Shown: positions 35,448 through 48,010, counted from the stretch's first letter. The stretch: 64,000 bases of DNA from Thinopyrum elongatum (GCA_011799875.1 CM022303.1:425605938-425669937), one strand, 5' to 3'. The notes: generated from the sequence alone by a model not told the origin. Numbers and translations: made by a program.

Positions 35448-35822
35448 TCAATAAAAAAATCATCAACCAAGGTAGTAGTAAATGATGAGTGCCCGAAGAT
35501 TTTTTTCCCAAAAGTACTCAATAATGGGCTCATTTCCTCAAGAAAATTGTGTTTACGAACGTATTAATTGGAATGCATGCGTGAGGAACAAATGACCAGA
35601 ACTTTTACACGCATTGGTGAGTTTTCTCTTAATTCTTGCATGCAACGTTTTAATGAAGCTTGAAATATGAACATATCAATGGGAGGGAGTAAAAGCCTCA
35701 TGCATGCATGCATGCAACATGCAACACTCACACGTACACATGCACGCACGCAACACTCACGCATCCATGCGGCACACAACACACAACGCAACACACACAC
35801 TCACGCTCAAGTGCTCAACCTA
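35446..35822. other. Intergenic CACTA-internal sequence
   Basis: No gene. It includes a short CATG tetranucleotide run near 35698-35720 and CA-rich sequence to 35810. Confidence 0.5.
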
Positions 35823-36107
35823 CTCCCTCCGTCCGTGAAAGACTGTACATATAGAGATTTACACATTGACCATGACGAACCGGGACTTCATGGCATAATT
35901 AACGCCCAAAAGTAGCAGACTTATGTGTGCATGCGACCATTGAGAGAAGAAGATTAAATGAAGGTTGTTGCATGCTGTAATTAAGGATAGACATGTAGCC
36001 TATAGCTAGAGCACAAGTTGGTGCATTAGTCAATCAATATCGACTAAATTAAAGCCTAAGTGCATTGGAAGTGTAGATATACACTCTTTGTTGGAAGACC
36101 GAGGGAG
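35823..36107. mobile_element. Stowaway-type MITE
   Basis: Starts CTCCCTCCGTCCGTG at 35823 and ends GACCGAGGGAG at 36107. It is flanked by TA on both sides (35821-35822 and 36108-36109). Length, terminus and TA target fit Mariner/Stowaway. Confidence 0.85.
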
Positions 36108-37132
36108 TACACGTGCATGCACTCACATACACAGCCAGGGTGGTTCGCGCGCAAGGGTTGGACTCCTGTCGCGCCTGCGTAAAGTTTTGTTAACTGATTT
36201 CTTTGCTCTGCCAACTAACAGGTGGGACCCAGAAACCAGGTGTCAATTTAACCAGTCAACAAAGTGCCACGTCGACTATGTGGCCGGGCAGTAGGGTGCA
36301 ATATGGTGATCTACGGTGAGCTAGTGACGTATAATCACCGCAAAACTATATAGTGACCGTAATGAGCGTATTGTTACATACGTTGACCGCCAGTGTATTT
36401 TTCTCGTTTCAAATTAAGCCATATTAACCAGAAAGGACGCAGTATGGACTAGTACTGCTTTGATGTGTCCCGTCAACTCGCCGAACAAGGAGAAGCTTGC
36501 TTACTACGCCCTCTCCCTCGCCCACGCGCGGTGGCTCACAGGACAAGGAGAAGCTTGCTTACTACGTACGCCTACACCCTCTCCCTCGCCCACGCGGGCG
36601 GTGGCTCGCAGGACGAGGAGAGGGTTTTGACTACATCGCCCTCTCCCTCTCCCTCGCCATCGCCCTCGCGGTGGACGTGCTGCAATTCATTCGGTGTCAG
36701 ATTGCCAGAAGCATATTGTACTGTAGTATCATCATTGTTGGACCTTCCGAAGAGGCGAAGAGCCAAGTGCAAGGTTCACACGAGTACGAACTGTTGAACC
36801 TCCCAAAGAGGCAAAGAGCCAAGCACAAGGTTTTATAGGAGTTGTCGTCCTAGTAGGAGTACTACAACTATAGCGAATGATGCTACTGTATGATGCCGCC
36901 ACGTCACCTATATCCAAAGCTGTGCCACCTTTTTTTTTCTCAAAGAGCGTGTTGGAGCCCGTGCAGCAACCACACAAGTTGCACGTACACGTAACACACT
37001 TACTAGTAATAAATTCTAAAGGACAAATGCCAGCATGCCACACAAGTTCATCTCCACTTCATGTGATAAATTTGTGCACGACTAGTCTGCATATATTCAC
37101 AACGCTACCATTCACAATTTACCATACTCCAC
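36108..37132. other. Region with a 60-70-bp tandem repeat, no supported gene
   Basis: Between 36487 and 36670 three degenerate units carry GACAAGGAGAAGCTTGCTTAC and CCTCTCCCTCGCCCACGCG. They look like duplicated coding or leader sequence, but the frames shift between units. The remaining sequence shows nothing I can call. Confidence 0.5.
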
Positions 37133-39047
37133 TTACACGTTATAGATGGGCTCCATGTCCTCCTCCAGGTTCCAGTCCCAGGTGTTCTTCATGGATGGCA
37201 CGATCCATAGCGGTGGGCAATGGGAATCATTGTCGCAGCTTTCTAGTCCAGTTCCACACGATGGAGACTCATCCAAGCTGAAGCTGCATAAATCAGGGAT
37301 AGCGTGTCCCAGCATGTCGTTCATCCGGCAGTGCGCACTGAAGACACAACCATGCTTCATGAACGGCAGGTCTTCGGTGTCGTGCATGGAAGGTGGCATC
37401 CCCTTCACAATGGGGTAGCTGTCCCCAGTGAAAAGCGAGTACTCTCCAAGAGTGTTCCTCGGCACCCACATAGCACCACAGGGGTCGAACTCGGCGCCGT
37501 TCATCTGGTACACGCGGCATCTCAGATCTGGACACATGGTGACGTACATAGTCAAGGTCCATGCATAATAATGTTGTGCTCAAATATGGCGGTCAGTAAT
37601 ACTGTGCAGCAAATAGTACTACTCCGGTATAGAGGAAGTAAAATAACCGGCTTATTATGTATAGCCACTCTTGGCTACATGGATGAGATAGTAAGACATG
37701 GAAAAACAAAAATGGTGGGAGCTAGTGGGTTCAAGTCTTCAAGGGCCTAGCTAGCTATACACGTCCTCCAAGGTAAAAAGTACTCCTACTAGTACTAGTA
37801 AGTAGTACAACAATGAAAGAGAAGGCGAGAAGGTTAAAAAAATATAATACTAAATTGTACTACTAGTATAGTAAACATGTCCCAGTCAAGAAAAGAAAAT
37901 AACTAACAAGTACTACTCTACTACTCTAACACACAACAATGAGAAAATGGAATACGTGGGTAGATGGTGACGGTCCGATCGTGGTAGATTGTGTGACCAT
38001 GTTACACATCAGTGGTACCATGGGTAACGACTGCTAAGATAGTTGATCCCAATATGCCAAAGTCAGCTACAAGGTTCCAGGTTAGACTGAATCGCGGATG
38101 CAAATGCACATCCAGGATTGGCGATCTTATTTTGATCAGGGGATGACTGGTCCCTGCAAAATAATGGAGTACCGTTAGGGATGCAAATGATGGTTTGTGC
38201 ATTCCGTTTGTAATCTCTCGTACCATAGGATGGCAACCAGATGAAACAAGTCCCCTGGCTTGTCACCGCGAAGATGCGGCCTACATAGCGCACGGCGTCT
38301 TCGAACGTGTAGGGGTACAAATCTGCCGCGGCCAACATGTGCCAGCCTCTGCCGTTACTGCCTCTTGTATTGATGGCAATCCTTATGTCGAACACCGCGA
38401 TGAGATAGTAATCGCCGTAGCCACGTCGCTTTGTCGGCAGGTCCGCAATTGCTATCTTCTTCAATCTCATGTAGGCATCATCATACGTATTCAAGCCCAG
38501 CCAGTCCGGAAGACCGATCCCAATGGTGGAGAAGGGGTCTACGGGAACGGCCGCACTGCTGTGGATGTTGTGCAAAATGATGGTGGTATCCGACCGGAGG
38601 TATGCAAGCCAATCTTCGTTGGCACCAACCCATACCTATATATAAGACGGTGGGCAGCGGAGAAATTACGGGATGGAATAACTAAGTACTTTATTTAGAA
38701 TATACACTACATGATCAAACTCCATGACTGACCTGCTCATCGGACAAAATCCGACTACCTCTCAACGCCAGCAACTCTAGCGGAGTCAACGTGCAACCAT
38801 GGCCAGGGAGCGGTGGACTGTTTGAAGGATTGTCCCATAGAATAACCTTCCCCTCGAGGACGCATGGAAGACCAACAAGCATGGCCTTTTCCCAAGCCTA
38901 TTTAAGCACCGTCTTAAAAAAGTTGGTGCAGGAAGCACTGAGTCTTGCGGCGGTGAGGACGTCGGAGCGGCGTGCGATTTCTCCCAGAGGATCATCGTCC
39001 AAGGTCTCCCAGCCCCGACGAGGAGGAGAACCACCTGGCGAATCCAT
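37133..39047 (-). pseudogene. Second F-box/DUF295 (KIB-like) gene, three exons, premature stop
   Basis: The ATG at 39047 starts MDSPGGSPPRRGWETLDDDP, followed by an F-box (LGEIARRSDVLTAARLSASC). Exon 1 is 39047-38733, with an in-frame TAG at 38898-38900 (after FFKTVLK, before AWEKAMLVGLP). Exon 2 is 38635-38224 (VWVGANEDWLAYL, YGDYYLIAVFDIRIAIN, YVGRIFAVTSQGTCFIWLPS). Exon 3 is 37578-37133 (CRVYQMNGAEFDPCGAMWVP, EYSLFTGDSYPIVKG). With GT/AG borders at 38732/38636 and 38223/37579 the phases fit and total 1173 nt, 391 codons. That is close to the 394 codons of the first F-box gene. I chose the second in-frame Met because the upstream codons have no family similarity. The exon 3 acceptor is the least certain. 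Only the early stop is clearly disabling. Confidence 0.8.
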
Positions 39048-39549
39048 GGGAGCAGCGACGAACTGCCTTGGTCTCTTCGGGAGGAGGGGAACTGGCGAGG
39101 AGGAGATAAGAGCGTAACCACAGGGCCTCGTATGCGGGCACGCATAGTGGTAGTGCCTCGTGCCCCGCAAAGGTGAGGCTATTATTTACTACTACGTACT
39201 TGTACTGTAGTAGTAGTAGTACTAGTTTCTCAACTAGTAGTGTGATGTACTGTACTTCTATAGTGCACCAGTTTTCAACTCTTGAATCTCAAGGCCAAGG
39301 AGCTACAGTTGCAAGTGGAGGGTACTACTGTTCTCTAGAACCATCGCTATACTATCAATGCAGGGAAAGTACACCTGCGTAGTGCGTACTCTCCGTGCTC
39401 TATTCAAGCGCGTAGCTGGCCTACTCAGTCGCTCCTCTCACGCACACACTAGCAGCCTGTTTATCAGCGACGGTTACTGCGGGGGCAGAACATTTGAGTT
39501 CTTTGATACAGCGAGACTAGGCTTTTCGCTTCCATTTGTGAAGGTGTAA
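39048..39549. other. Upstream flank of the second F-box gene
   Basis: No gene seen. It contains a TAG/TAC-rich stretch (39190-39250) typical of decayed grass intergenic DNA. Confidence 0.45.
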
Positions 39550-39640
39550 TGGATCTCGTCGAACTTTGTTAGTAGTTCCTTCCTTATGAATGAGATGAGG
39601 CAAAGCTTTTGCCTCCGTTTCAAAAAAAAAAAATCAGGTC
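39550..39640 (+). mobile_element. Probable non-LTR retrotransposon 3' tail with poly(A)
   Basis: GAATGAGATGAGGCAAAGC...TTTTGCCTCCGTTTC is followed by a run of 12 A (39629-39640). A GGCAAAGC/GCTTTTGCC hairpin plus poly(A) is the usual 3' end of grass LINE elements. No coding part remains. Confidence 0.45.
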
Positions 39641-40037
39641 AAGAGGAATTTCTTTTATAGAGCCGATAATGGAGCGAAGTCCATGTGTGCAACGCCACAA
39701 GCTACAGAGTAGTAGAGTACTAGCACTTTACGTACAGAGCCATATTGCACAGTTCCCAATGCCACGCCAGGCTTTTTCGGCTCCTCGGGCTTAATTGGGA
39801 GGCGCTAGTTTAAACATGCTAGCTGATGAGGAAGCTGCAAGCAAGGTGCGGCTAGGGCGAGCACGCAGGCGAGTATATAGGAGTACTACTCTAGTACGCG
39901 AGCCACGAGATGATGGGAGGGAAAACCCGTTCACGTGGCTGGGCTATCCAGTGCACCCAGATTGTGGTGCGACACGTCCGTTCAACTTCAAAAGTCAAAC
40001 TACCAGTGTACAATATTGGCTCGCAGCGAGGTTACTA
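39641..40037. other. No supported feature
   Basis: Mixed-composition sequence. The open frame at 39795-40190 has no recognisable domain and crosses the SINE-like remnant, so I do not call it. Confidence 0.4.
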
Positions 40038-40140
40038 TTTAAAAAAAAAGGCCGCCGTGCGTTCGGCCGGGATCGAACCCACAAAACAAGCTATACACTC
40101 CTGCAACCACTAGTAGTACTCGTTGGAGTACAACGCAACC
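40038..40140 (-). mobile_element. Possible tRNA-derived SINE remnant (Pol III boxes)
   Basis: On the minus strand GGGTTCGATCCCGGCC is a good Pol III B box. An A-box-like TAGTGGTTGCAGG lies about 35 bases upstream and a run of nine T lies about 20 bases downstream. The fold of a full tRNA is not present. This could also be a chance B box. Confidence 0.35.
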
Positions 40141-41219
40141 TAGAATCGCCTTTTGTCGCTAGTACATTGTTCCTTACAAGAAACCACTAATAATGCCAAG
40201 AAACTACTACTACCACTTACCAACCAGCCCAACCAAGAAGCGACTACTCTACAAAGTGTCGTTATAGGCACGTTTCAACCCATGTCGCCCCTTAAGTCAA
40301 TGCCTTCTATTCGACCGGCAAGTTAGGCGTTATGACTTGTGGGACCTACATGTCAGTCTGGAAAAAAATCCCCGAGTGACCTCCTACCTCCGGCCCGTCC
40401 ACACCTAGTCATCCTCGGCCGGCGGTGCGGAGCCCATCTTGCGGCAACCCGGATGCCAGCTCCGTCCGGCGCTCACGGCCGCTAGCTAGCCAAGATAGCA
40501 CACACCCTGCTGGATGCATCCAGCTACTTGTCTGCAAGGTTTGCTAGCTAGGTTGGCATGGCGGTGCGGCGGCTTGCTCGCGCGCGCCGCGCTAAGGCCA
40601 GCCATCTGGCTCGAGCGAAGGCCAGCGTGGCGGCTTGCTCGCGCGTGAGTCACGCTCGGGCCAGCCAACCAACCCATGCGGAGGCCAGCGCGGCGTCCGG
40701 CCCGTCCGGCGGAGCGGCGGCCAACTCGCTCATCACCGGCGCCACCGACGAACACACATCAGTACTGTTTGAAGTAATGTTCAGGAAAAATAATGATTGA
40801 AGGAGGAAGAAAAGGATAGAAGGTCAGATGTGGGTCCCTCGTGTCAACGGTCAAACAAAATGTGTTGGTTTAAGCTACCTCGTCAGCACAAACGTGTGGG
40901 CCAACCCTGTCATAAACGGGTTTAAACGAGCCTAATCGGCACTAGGTAGTAGTTTTTTGGCACGGATTAAGAAATTTTGGGTATGTTTTTGCTATTTTTT
41001 GTACAATAGTTTCTTCCTAGGGCTGGTTGAAAGTGGTAGTTTTTTGTTAAATACTCTACATACTGTAAGTAGGAGTGAAAGTTAAGCTTTGGAAGCCAAT
41101 AAGCACGGCTAGTTACATAGTGCCTATGTGTACGTAATTCAAACTAAATATCAACCATGAGTGACTAATATCTTGATGGAAAACTCGAAACTATGGAAAT
41201 ACTAGCATTTTTTTGCATG
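40141..41219. other. CACTA-internal sequence, no gene
   Basis: Contains a small direct repeat around 40555-40690 (CGGCTTGCTCGCGCG twice, about 70 bases apart). Otherwise no supported signal. The frame at 40558-40800 is Ala/Arg-rich by composition. Confidence 0.45.
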
Positions 41220-42000
41220 GTTGGAAATACTAGCAATGTTCACGTGCGTTGCAACGGATCATAATTAGAATACTACTTATTCACAAACTTGATAGAAAAC
41301 ACTCTAATTTTGATATACATATATCACTAGAGATATATTATGTTTCAATCAGAATATATTCCTTGGGCTGCTTTCATGAGGTGAGGGAGGGATGTGGTTG
41401 GTTTTAAGATACTAATTAAGGGTTTTTCTGCAAATTGGTAGAGAAGTGGGATGTTGTTGAGAAAAGGCAACAACTTACCTCACAGTCGTTAGATGTAGAT
41501 CTAATGGTCAGAAATGACGGATGGCAGATACACCATCATCACCAACTAAGTCTTCTGGAGGAGTACTAGTAAGATGTCCGTGCATTGCACGGAACATCAA
41601 GATGCATTTTTTTTATAAAAACACCTGTTGTGATTGACCCATGCGGGAGTAATCCCATGTGTAAAAACTAATGATATCTCGAGAAAGAGGAGAGATAAGG
41701 TGAGGAGGAGTGGGGCATGGTGGTGATTGGTGGTCGGACTGAGCGGAGGCATGAGGATGGATGACGCTGGCAGCGACCACCATGCCAGTTTGTTCCAGAG
41801 GCTTTCTTTTTTAATTGCTCAACAATGAGGTTGTGGGAGATAAGGATGAACGAGGGAAGGCCTTGTCTGCAAATGTGGAAAGAGGGTGCGGGTATCTTTT
41901 AGTTTAATTTCTATCCGTCAGATATAGATCGGACGGTCTATATTGCAAGATGGCAGGCGTACCATCATCACCAACTCGGTTTATTTTATAAGAGAAGAGA
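41220..42000. mobile_element. Decayed small transposon sequences with GTGCGTTGCAACGG motif
   Basis: Two related motifs occur: GTTCACGTGCGTTGCAACGG at 41238 and GATGTCCGTGCATTGCACGG at 41573. Each is preceded by ACTAG. Sequence ending TTATAAGAGAAGAGAT lies at 41985-42000. These termini recur in many small grass repeats. I cannot fix the superfamily or the exact borders. Confidence 0.4.
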
Positions 42001-42289
42001 TATATGTATGGAGATACAAACGTATTATCGATACTTGTTTTCATAAACTTGGATCTACATTCTATTCAATGGCTGAGCATGTGGGGCCGTAGCACGATGA
42101 CTTCTCAACTGTGTAAAACAAAAGGTTTTCCCATCGCCGATAAGGAGGGGGTGACGGTGGCGCGCTTTCGGCTTGCTCTAGTCCTAGTAGTCATACTAGG
42201 TGGTATACGCACGTGTAGATTTATTCTTTTTCACATCTCGTGTTCGCCGTACTGCCACGACTGTTGATGAATAGACAGTAAGTTATTCA

Positions 42290-42894
42290 CGAGAAAACCT
42301 TTGTTGAGCATGTGTGCTAGAGAGAGATTGCGTGCGTGTGTGATATGTGTAGAGACTGAGGAAATGATAAGAGATTCTTTGTGTCTCTGTGTGTGGAGGA
42401 TAGAGAGAGACATGTGCATGAGGCTTTGTGTTGTGTAACATGGAGACACATAGACATAATCAGAGAGTGAGTGTGTGAGATACACATGCGGACATGGGGA
42501 GAGATGTGTGAGTTAGAGAGATGGAGAATTTTGGTGTGCATCTGAGCTAGAGAGAGGGGGGGGGGGGGATATATACATACCTAGAGCTGGAGAGAATATG
42601 CAAGGGTGTGTGTCTTAAAAGAAGGATCCAGATAGATGGGTGTTTGTGCGTGTGTGTGTGTGTTTGTGTGCGCGTGTGTGTGTGTGAGAGGGAGTGTGTG
42701 TATGTGGAGAAGAGAGACCACTAATGATGTAAACCTAGTATGGGGAAGGGGGAATGGTATGACATGTGTGTCAAAGAGAGACAAAGGCATGTGTAGTAGC
42801 GGGATAGCATGGGTGCGGGCGGGGGGCAGACTATTTGGAAGATACATCGAGTGTGTGTGGGAGAGGGTGTGAGACCGAGAGAGAGAGAGCTAGC

Positions 42895-42934
<40 letters not shown>

Positions 42935-43560
42935 GAGAGGGGGAGAGAGAGGGGTCGTTTGTGTGCAGAAGTGGCGTATAGATAGGGAGACAATGTTGAT
43001 GTTGTTCGAAAGTGGCCTATGTACGGAGATGCAAGGGAAGCGAGTCATCGTGTGTGTGATAGGGACTTCATGAGAGATCTAGAATAGATGGTGTAGAGAA
43101 CAACATGCGAGATTGATAACGATGATACATTAGGGAGCTATGGAAAGAGTCACGACATATATGTATATAGGGAAGGAGCTGGGGCGGGTCCGCATGTGGG
43201 AGAGATAGAAAGAGGAGAGTGGTGCACAAGGAGACAAAGTGTGCTTGTTTGCAGTGGGGGTGGTGTGTGAGGTGAGTGTGTGAGAACCACATAACTAGGG
43301 AGATAGACGTTTGGGGGCGACGTTTTGTGTGTATGGGAAAGATACACTCTATATAGTGCGTGTGCTTGGGAAAGAGAGATGCCGGGAGACCTAGAGAGTG
43401 GGCGAAGAGATGTGTGCATGCCCAAGAGACAAAGTGATAGAGACCTATATTGGGGTCCGGACATGTGCTCGTGTGTTCGTGTCCGGGGGAGAGAACGACT
43501 TGTGTGTGTGTGTGTGGGGGGGGGGTGGCTTCAGATAAAGAGTGAGGTGTCTATATTTGA
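42290..43560 (+). repeat. C-poor GT/GA-rich low-complexity block
   Basis: About 1.27 kb dominated on the plus strand by GTGTGTG, GAGAGAG and GGGG runs with very little C. It includes (GT)n tracts near 42650 and 43502, an (AG)n tract at 42898-42930 and an 11-G run at 42558. The opposite strand gives Ser/Leu/His/Thr-rich pseudo-ORFs, which I do not call. The strand asymmetry is far stronger than in neighbouring sequence. Confidence 0.8.
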
Positions 43561-44199
43561 GAGACTTTAGCGTAATTGAGATATATATGGTCAATAGTGT
43601 GTGCACTCATGGTTGATCAATTTGTTTCAAAGTTTGGACTATGAGATAACGATACTTTTGAACATGCGTGATATACTTTGAAGTACCAGAATTACAAACC
43701 TAAGATTGGAATTTTGGAATTCGACTCCATCATTAGCTTTTGTAATTCATTTAAACGGAGGTACATTTTTTAAGCCGGGATTTCGTGATTTCAAATTCAT
43801 ATATCAAACCTAGAGATATACACATACGGGCATGTTCAAACTTTATAATCATCCACTTTATTCATACACATACACATTTTTGCTTTTGTCATCATATTTA
43901 GGATAAACACATTTGGAATTTCATTTGAATTGGACCATATGATGGTATTTGCTTGCACTAGCTCAATGATCCATATTTGAATTGAATGGACAATCTAAGT
44001 TTCGAGTTGGAGACATTGATTTTCGAAACTTACACTTTTTTTTGCGTGCAAAACAAATAAATTCTCGGCCACGATATCATAGTCAGCCGTACAAGAGCAG
44101 AACACTTAATTTTAGGCGCCAAAAGCTTTCAAACTTCCCGCTCACAACGAAATATCTCGCGCCCGAAAGTTTAGCCCTGCGATATTCATGTTTTACCCC
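43561..44199. other. AT-rich spacer
   Basis: No gene. From 44080 it becomes promoter-like, leading into the GC-rich start of the plus-strand multi-exon gene. Confidence 0.45.
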
Positions 44200-44439
44200 T
44201 GCCACATGAACGGAAAAGGACTGCTTTGGTAACTCCATTGTTTTCCCCTCTTTGCCCCCAACATTCTTCCCCAGAGCCCCTCCCCTTCCCCTCCCCGACC
44301 CCCCCAACCATGCCAAGCCGCCGAATCTAGTCCTCCACCATAGCGGTGGGCCTCACACCCCGCCAGATCTACCTTCCGCACCTTGGAACCCCTAACTGCC
44401 AACTCACCACTTCACCGGAGCCGCTTCAGTGACTGGCTT

Positions 44440-44720
44440 GTCCACCACTCCAGATCTCCTTGACCGCCATCATGGTCCACTGCACCGGATCTGCTTCACC
44501 GGCGCCCTCATCCACCACAGTGTAGGCCCTTCACTGACTCCCTCGTCCGCCCCATCACTGGCCCTTCATACAAGCCCTCGTCCGCCGCAACAGATCCGCC
44601 TCACCGAAAGCACTGTACATCGTGCCGGATGTGCTTCACCGACGCCTTCGTCGACTGCACCGGACCCTCTCCACGGACGCCATATTCAACTCCACCGGCC
44701 CTGCTTTACTGACGCCGCAG
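44440..44720 (+). repeat. Degenerate repeats in the first GC-rich exon-like block
   Basis: Units containing CACCGGATCTGCTTCACCGG, or CACCGACGCC with TCGTCCRCC, recur every 45-60 bases. A similarly organised GC-rich block lies at 47950-48400, suggesting an old duplication of a promoter-first-exon module. Confidence 0.5.
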
Positions 44721-45393
44721 CGTCATCAGATTATTTCGATTTGTACTCCTTCGGTTTTTCTCTTCTTTATCGTGGAACCGTTCACTTACCACAGATGAGC
44801 TTTCTTGTATGTCGACAGGCGCCGCAACTGAAGCACCGGAGCCACTTCAGCAACGGCGACAGCCGGCCCAAACTCAACCGCAACACGAGCACCATCGACG
44901 ATCCTTAGCTATCAAGTATGACAACGATACCCATACACCGCCGAGAATCAGGTACTATTATCCAACGGCCGGCGCCTACGTTCACTTTCTTAGCATCAGC
45001 ACCGCACCTTTGAATTTCTTCAGGGCATCATTCAATTTTTCATGAGACACATTATTCTGCTTGCACCTGTAGGGCCATACTTCTGGTAGTGAACATGTTA
45101 CATGTGCTAAATTACAAACCAGTGCACATATAGTTACAATGCTTTAGTTTTGTCCTAAGTATTACTGTACTTCCTAGATATCACTGCCTCCTATTTTACT
45201 TCTTGCATGCTATATTTATGGTAATGGTGTTGTTCTGATGCCACCTGTTGGTTCCATCAGACTACTTCATGTTCTCTATGCTTAATTACACATCAACAAA
45301 CTAGCATGTGGTTCCGCTGCTTTTTGTTCGTTTTACCCTACATTTTCTGATGCTAGCTATTACATCACTGCTCCGAGCCTCTGTTCATTACGA

Positions 45394-45593
45394 GGCTGTT
45401 TGGTTCCCAGCCACAGTTTGCCAAGCCAAAGTTTGGCAGCCACAGTTTAGTTAGCATGTGGTTGGGTTTTGCCACACTTTATTGCCCCTATGGCCCACTT
45501 ATCATAGAGACAATTTTTTTTTTGCGAAAGTTTGGCGTCCAATTTCTCAGCCACACTTTGGCTTGGCCACGCTAGTCTCCAACCAAACAGACC
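45394..45593. mobile_element. MITE with GGCTGTTTGGTTC / AACCAAACAGACC termini
   Basis: A 200-bp element lies in an intron-like region. The left end GGCTGTTTGGTTCCCAGCCAC is mirrored on the right by GGCTTGGCCACGCTAGTCTCCAACCAAACAGACC. Inner arms (CCACAGTTTGCCAAGCC / GGCTTGGCAAACTG-like) also pair. GGSYCTGTTTGGTT ends are widespread in grass MITEs. The flanking duplication is not clear. Confidence 0.65.
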
Positions 45594-46319
45594 CTACTTT
45601 TTTGTGCGTTCTTGATCTTCCCAAGTTGCATGACTAATTTGATGCTTCTATTAATTATGGAGCTGCCAACCCCATCAAGCAAAATATTTGTTCTTTTTGG
45701 GCTGGCACCTCGAACAAGCATAAAAATAGAGTGAAGCACATATATTGTCCTGTAAGCACACACCCTTCTTTCATTAGTTTAGATGAACCATTGATGATCA
45801 ATTCGAACCAGTGCATGCGATTAAAATTAATTTTACCTAAATAGAGGGTGTAGAATAAACTACAACAACTAGATTTGCAACCACGGGATGCTGACGATAT
45901 CTTCAAAGAACATTGCAACAGCAACGAGGCTTCACAGCAACATATGGTAAGCCAGTGTGTTTTAGAACATGTGAAATGTAATGCGTGTGGGTTGCTTTCT
46001 TGGCTTGTGCCCTCAACCTATAATCCTACAGAATTACAAATAGTTCAGTTGTCTGCTTTGCTGTATTGCTTGATTCGAATGCTTGTTTGTTACTTGTTAG
46101 GCTATACCTGAGTTGGCCAATATGTCAGCAGTGCCTGCTGTACTATCATAAAGAAATGCATGCCTAGTTCATTTGACTCCTTAACTTTTCCTATGAACTT
46201 CATCACAAGACTATCTTCGTAGTTTATATGAGGCCGCACTGTTAAGTGCTTTCTCAGATTATTTCAACTGCTTAGATGCCTTGGCAACTTAAATATAGCG
46301 GTGGTACACTCCCTTTCTA

Positions 46320-46486
46320 CTAGGGATGTCAACTGGGTCCCGTTTAATCCCGATTAAAGTCCACTAGTGGTATGATAGTTCAAAAGAGTTTTTGTTTTTT
46401 GAGGAAAATGAAGTAGGGAGCTAGCAAAAACTAACTAGATGGGACTGGCGGATGCTGTTTATTTGCCACTTACATCCCTAGTTTCA
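46320..46486. mobile_element. Small inverted-repeat element with CTAGGGATGT termini
   Basis: ACTAGGGATGTCAAC at 46320 is mirrored by TTACATCCCTAGTTTC at 46470. This resembles short hAT-type MITEs, but I cannot find a clean 8-bp duplication. Confidence 0.4.
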
Positions 46487-47559
46487 TCCTACCATTTTAA
46501 TTTCTTTTCGGCTGATGCTGCTTCAAACCATTTAAATATAGCTTGCCATGCTCGGCAATAATTATATGTCGTTTACCATGTAAGCTTACTGCCTGGATCA
46601 TGCGATAACTATCTCTTACTTATGTCCAGCGGAAACCTTTCAGGATGCCGTTCACACTAGGACACAATGTACAACCCCAGAATCTATTTGTGGAAGCAGT
46701 GCGCCATCCATGTTACCAGATGGTAGCAGTTCAAAGGCAACACCGTCGGAGAGCAGTCTGAGCACAGATATTATAGTTCTTGAGGCTCTACTAGAGGCAG
46801 AAAGAGATGGTGTGGCTGCCATGAATGAGGTAATCTTGATCTTGAGGCTGGAAATTATGCAATTAGCTGCACGCATTATGCAAGCAACCCAAGAATTGGA
46901 GGAAGTAAGAATGTTGCATTTGAAGACGGAGGAGGTCCTGCTGCTTCTGCTATCTGAAGCCCAGGGTAATCCCAGTTCTTCTTTAGATACCAGTTGAAAT
47001 TGTCATTAGATTATTATACTTGCATGTTGTCATGTCTCTGAATGGGTTATGTTGTAAGACCCCCTATGTTGTCCATGTGTTGTAATGATCTGAATTTTTT
47101 AGGCGAGGTAATCCTCAGTACTTGTATGATTGACATAAGGTGAACTATTTTTCGTGTGAGCATATTGTATTGGATGAAATAACTATTTGACCAACCTACT
47201 GAATTCGAAGATCACGGCATTTCTAAATCATAATCATATATAAAGGTGGAATAAATCTTTGTCGTGGTTTTGAAGAAATAAATAACAAAATGTAGAATGA
47301 TGTATGGATATTCGTAATCGAATACAAATTGGATTTGAATTTAGTTGCGAGCGCCCAGGGTAAACGTGAATGCTAATTCTCCCAAATTTTGAACGAAGCG
47401 GCAAATCACCCACTATCATTTGTCAGCTGCTCGAAGCAAGTGTTTGCGAGATGGAAATTACTGTCTACCCCTGACACTTCACATCCTAATCGACCCGATT
47501 TCCACTGCTGTCGATAGGGGTAGACTAGTAACTTCAATCAGACGTGACACGACCGCCTC

Positions 47560-48010
47560 TGAGCCCATTCAGACACGGTGGGCGCCAAACGTGGGCGGCA
47601 AAACACATTTGATTCAAGCTCGTCCGAAAGACATGTGTCTCTCCCTCCATTTCCCCATTCATACACGGTGGGCGGCAAAACAAACTCTCCTCGTCCGAAA
47701 TCGATGTAGGCAAATATTTTAAATAGGGGCATATGTGTAACTTCCCTCAGACGTGACACAATCGCCCTACCTGTCAGCCCCGTTCATACATCGTGGGCGC
47801 CAACCGTGGGCGGCAAAACACCCTCTCCTCGCCCGAAATCGCTACCGGCAAATATTGGGGAGATGCGAGATTACAGTCCTATCCCCAACCGACGTGATGT
47901 CCGAAATTTTAAACGGGGGATAAGTTCAACTTTCCCACATTTCAGACAAGCGCGTCCCAAAGTTTGAGATCCCCCCTCCCCCTCCATTTTCCCCATTCAT
48001 ACACCGTCGG
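47560..48010 (+). repeat. Tandem repeats with CCCATTCATACACGGTGGGCG
   Basis: About four degenerate units begin near 47566, 47655, 47781 and 47991. They have the order CCCATTCATACACGGTGGGC, GGCGGCAAAACA, CTCCTCGTCCGAAATCG. They precede a GC-rich exon-like block, so they may be promoter repeats of the plus-strand gene. Confidence 0.65.

Noticed and set aside
36465..36838. Plus-strand ORFs with Leu/Ala/Tyr repeats
   Set aside because: They depend on three degenerate tandem units that change frame. No recognised domain.
42581..43464. Ser/His/Leu-rich minus-strand ORFs
   Set aside because: Translation of CA/CT microsatellite sequence.
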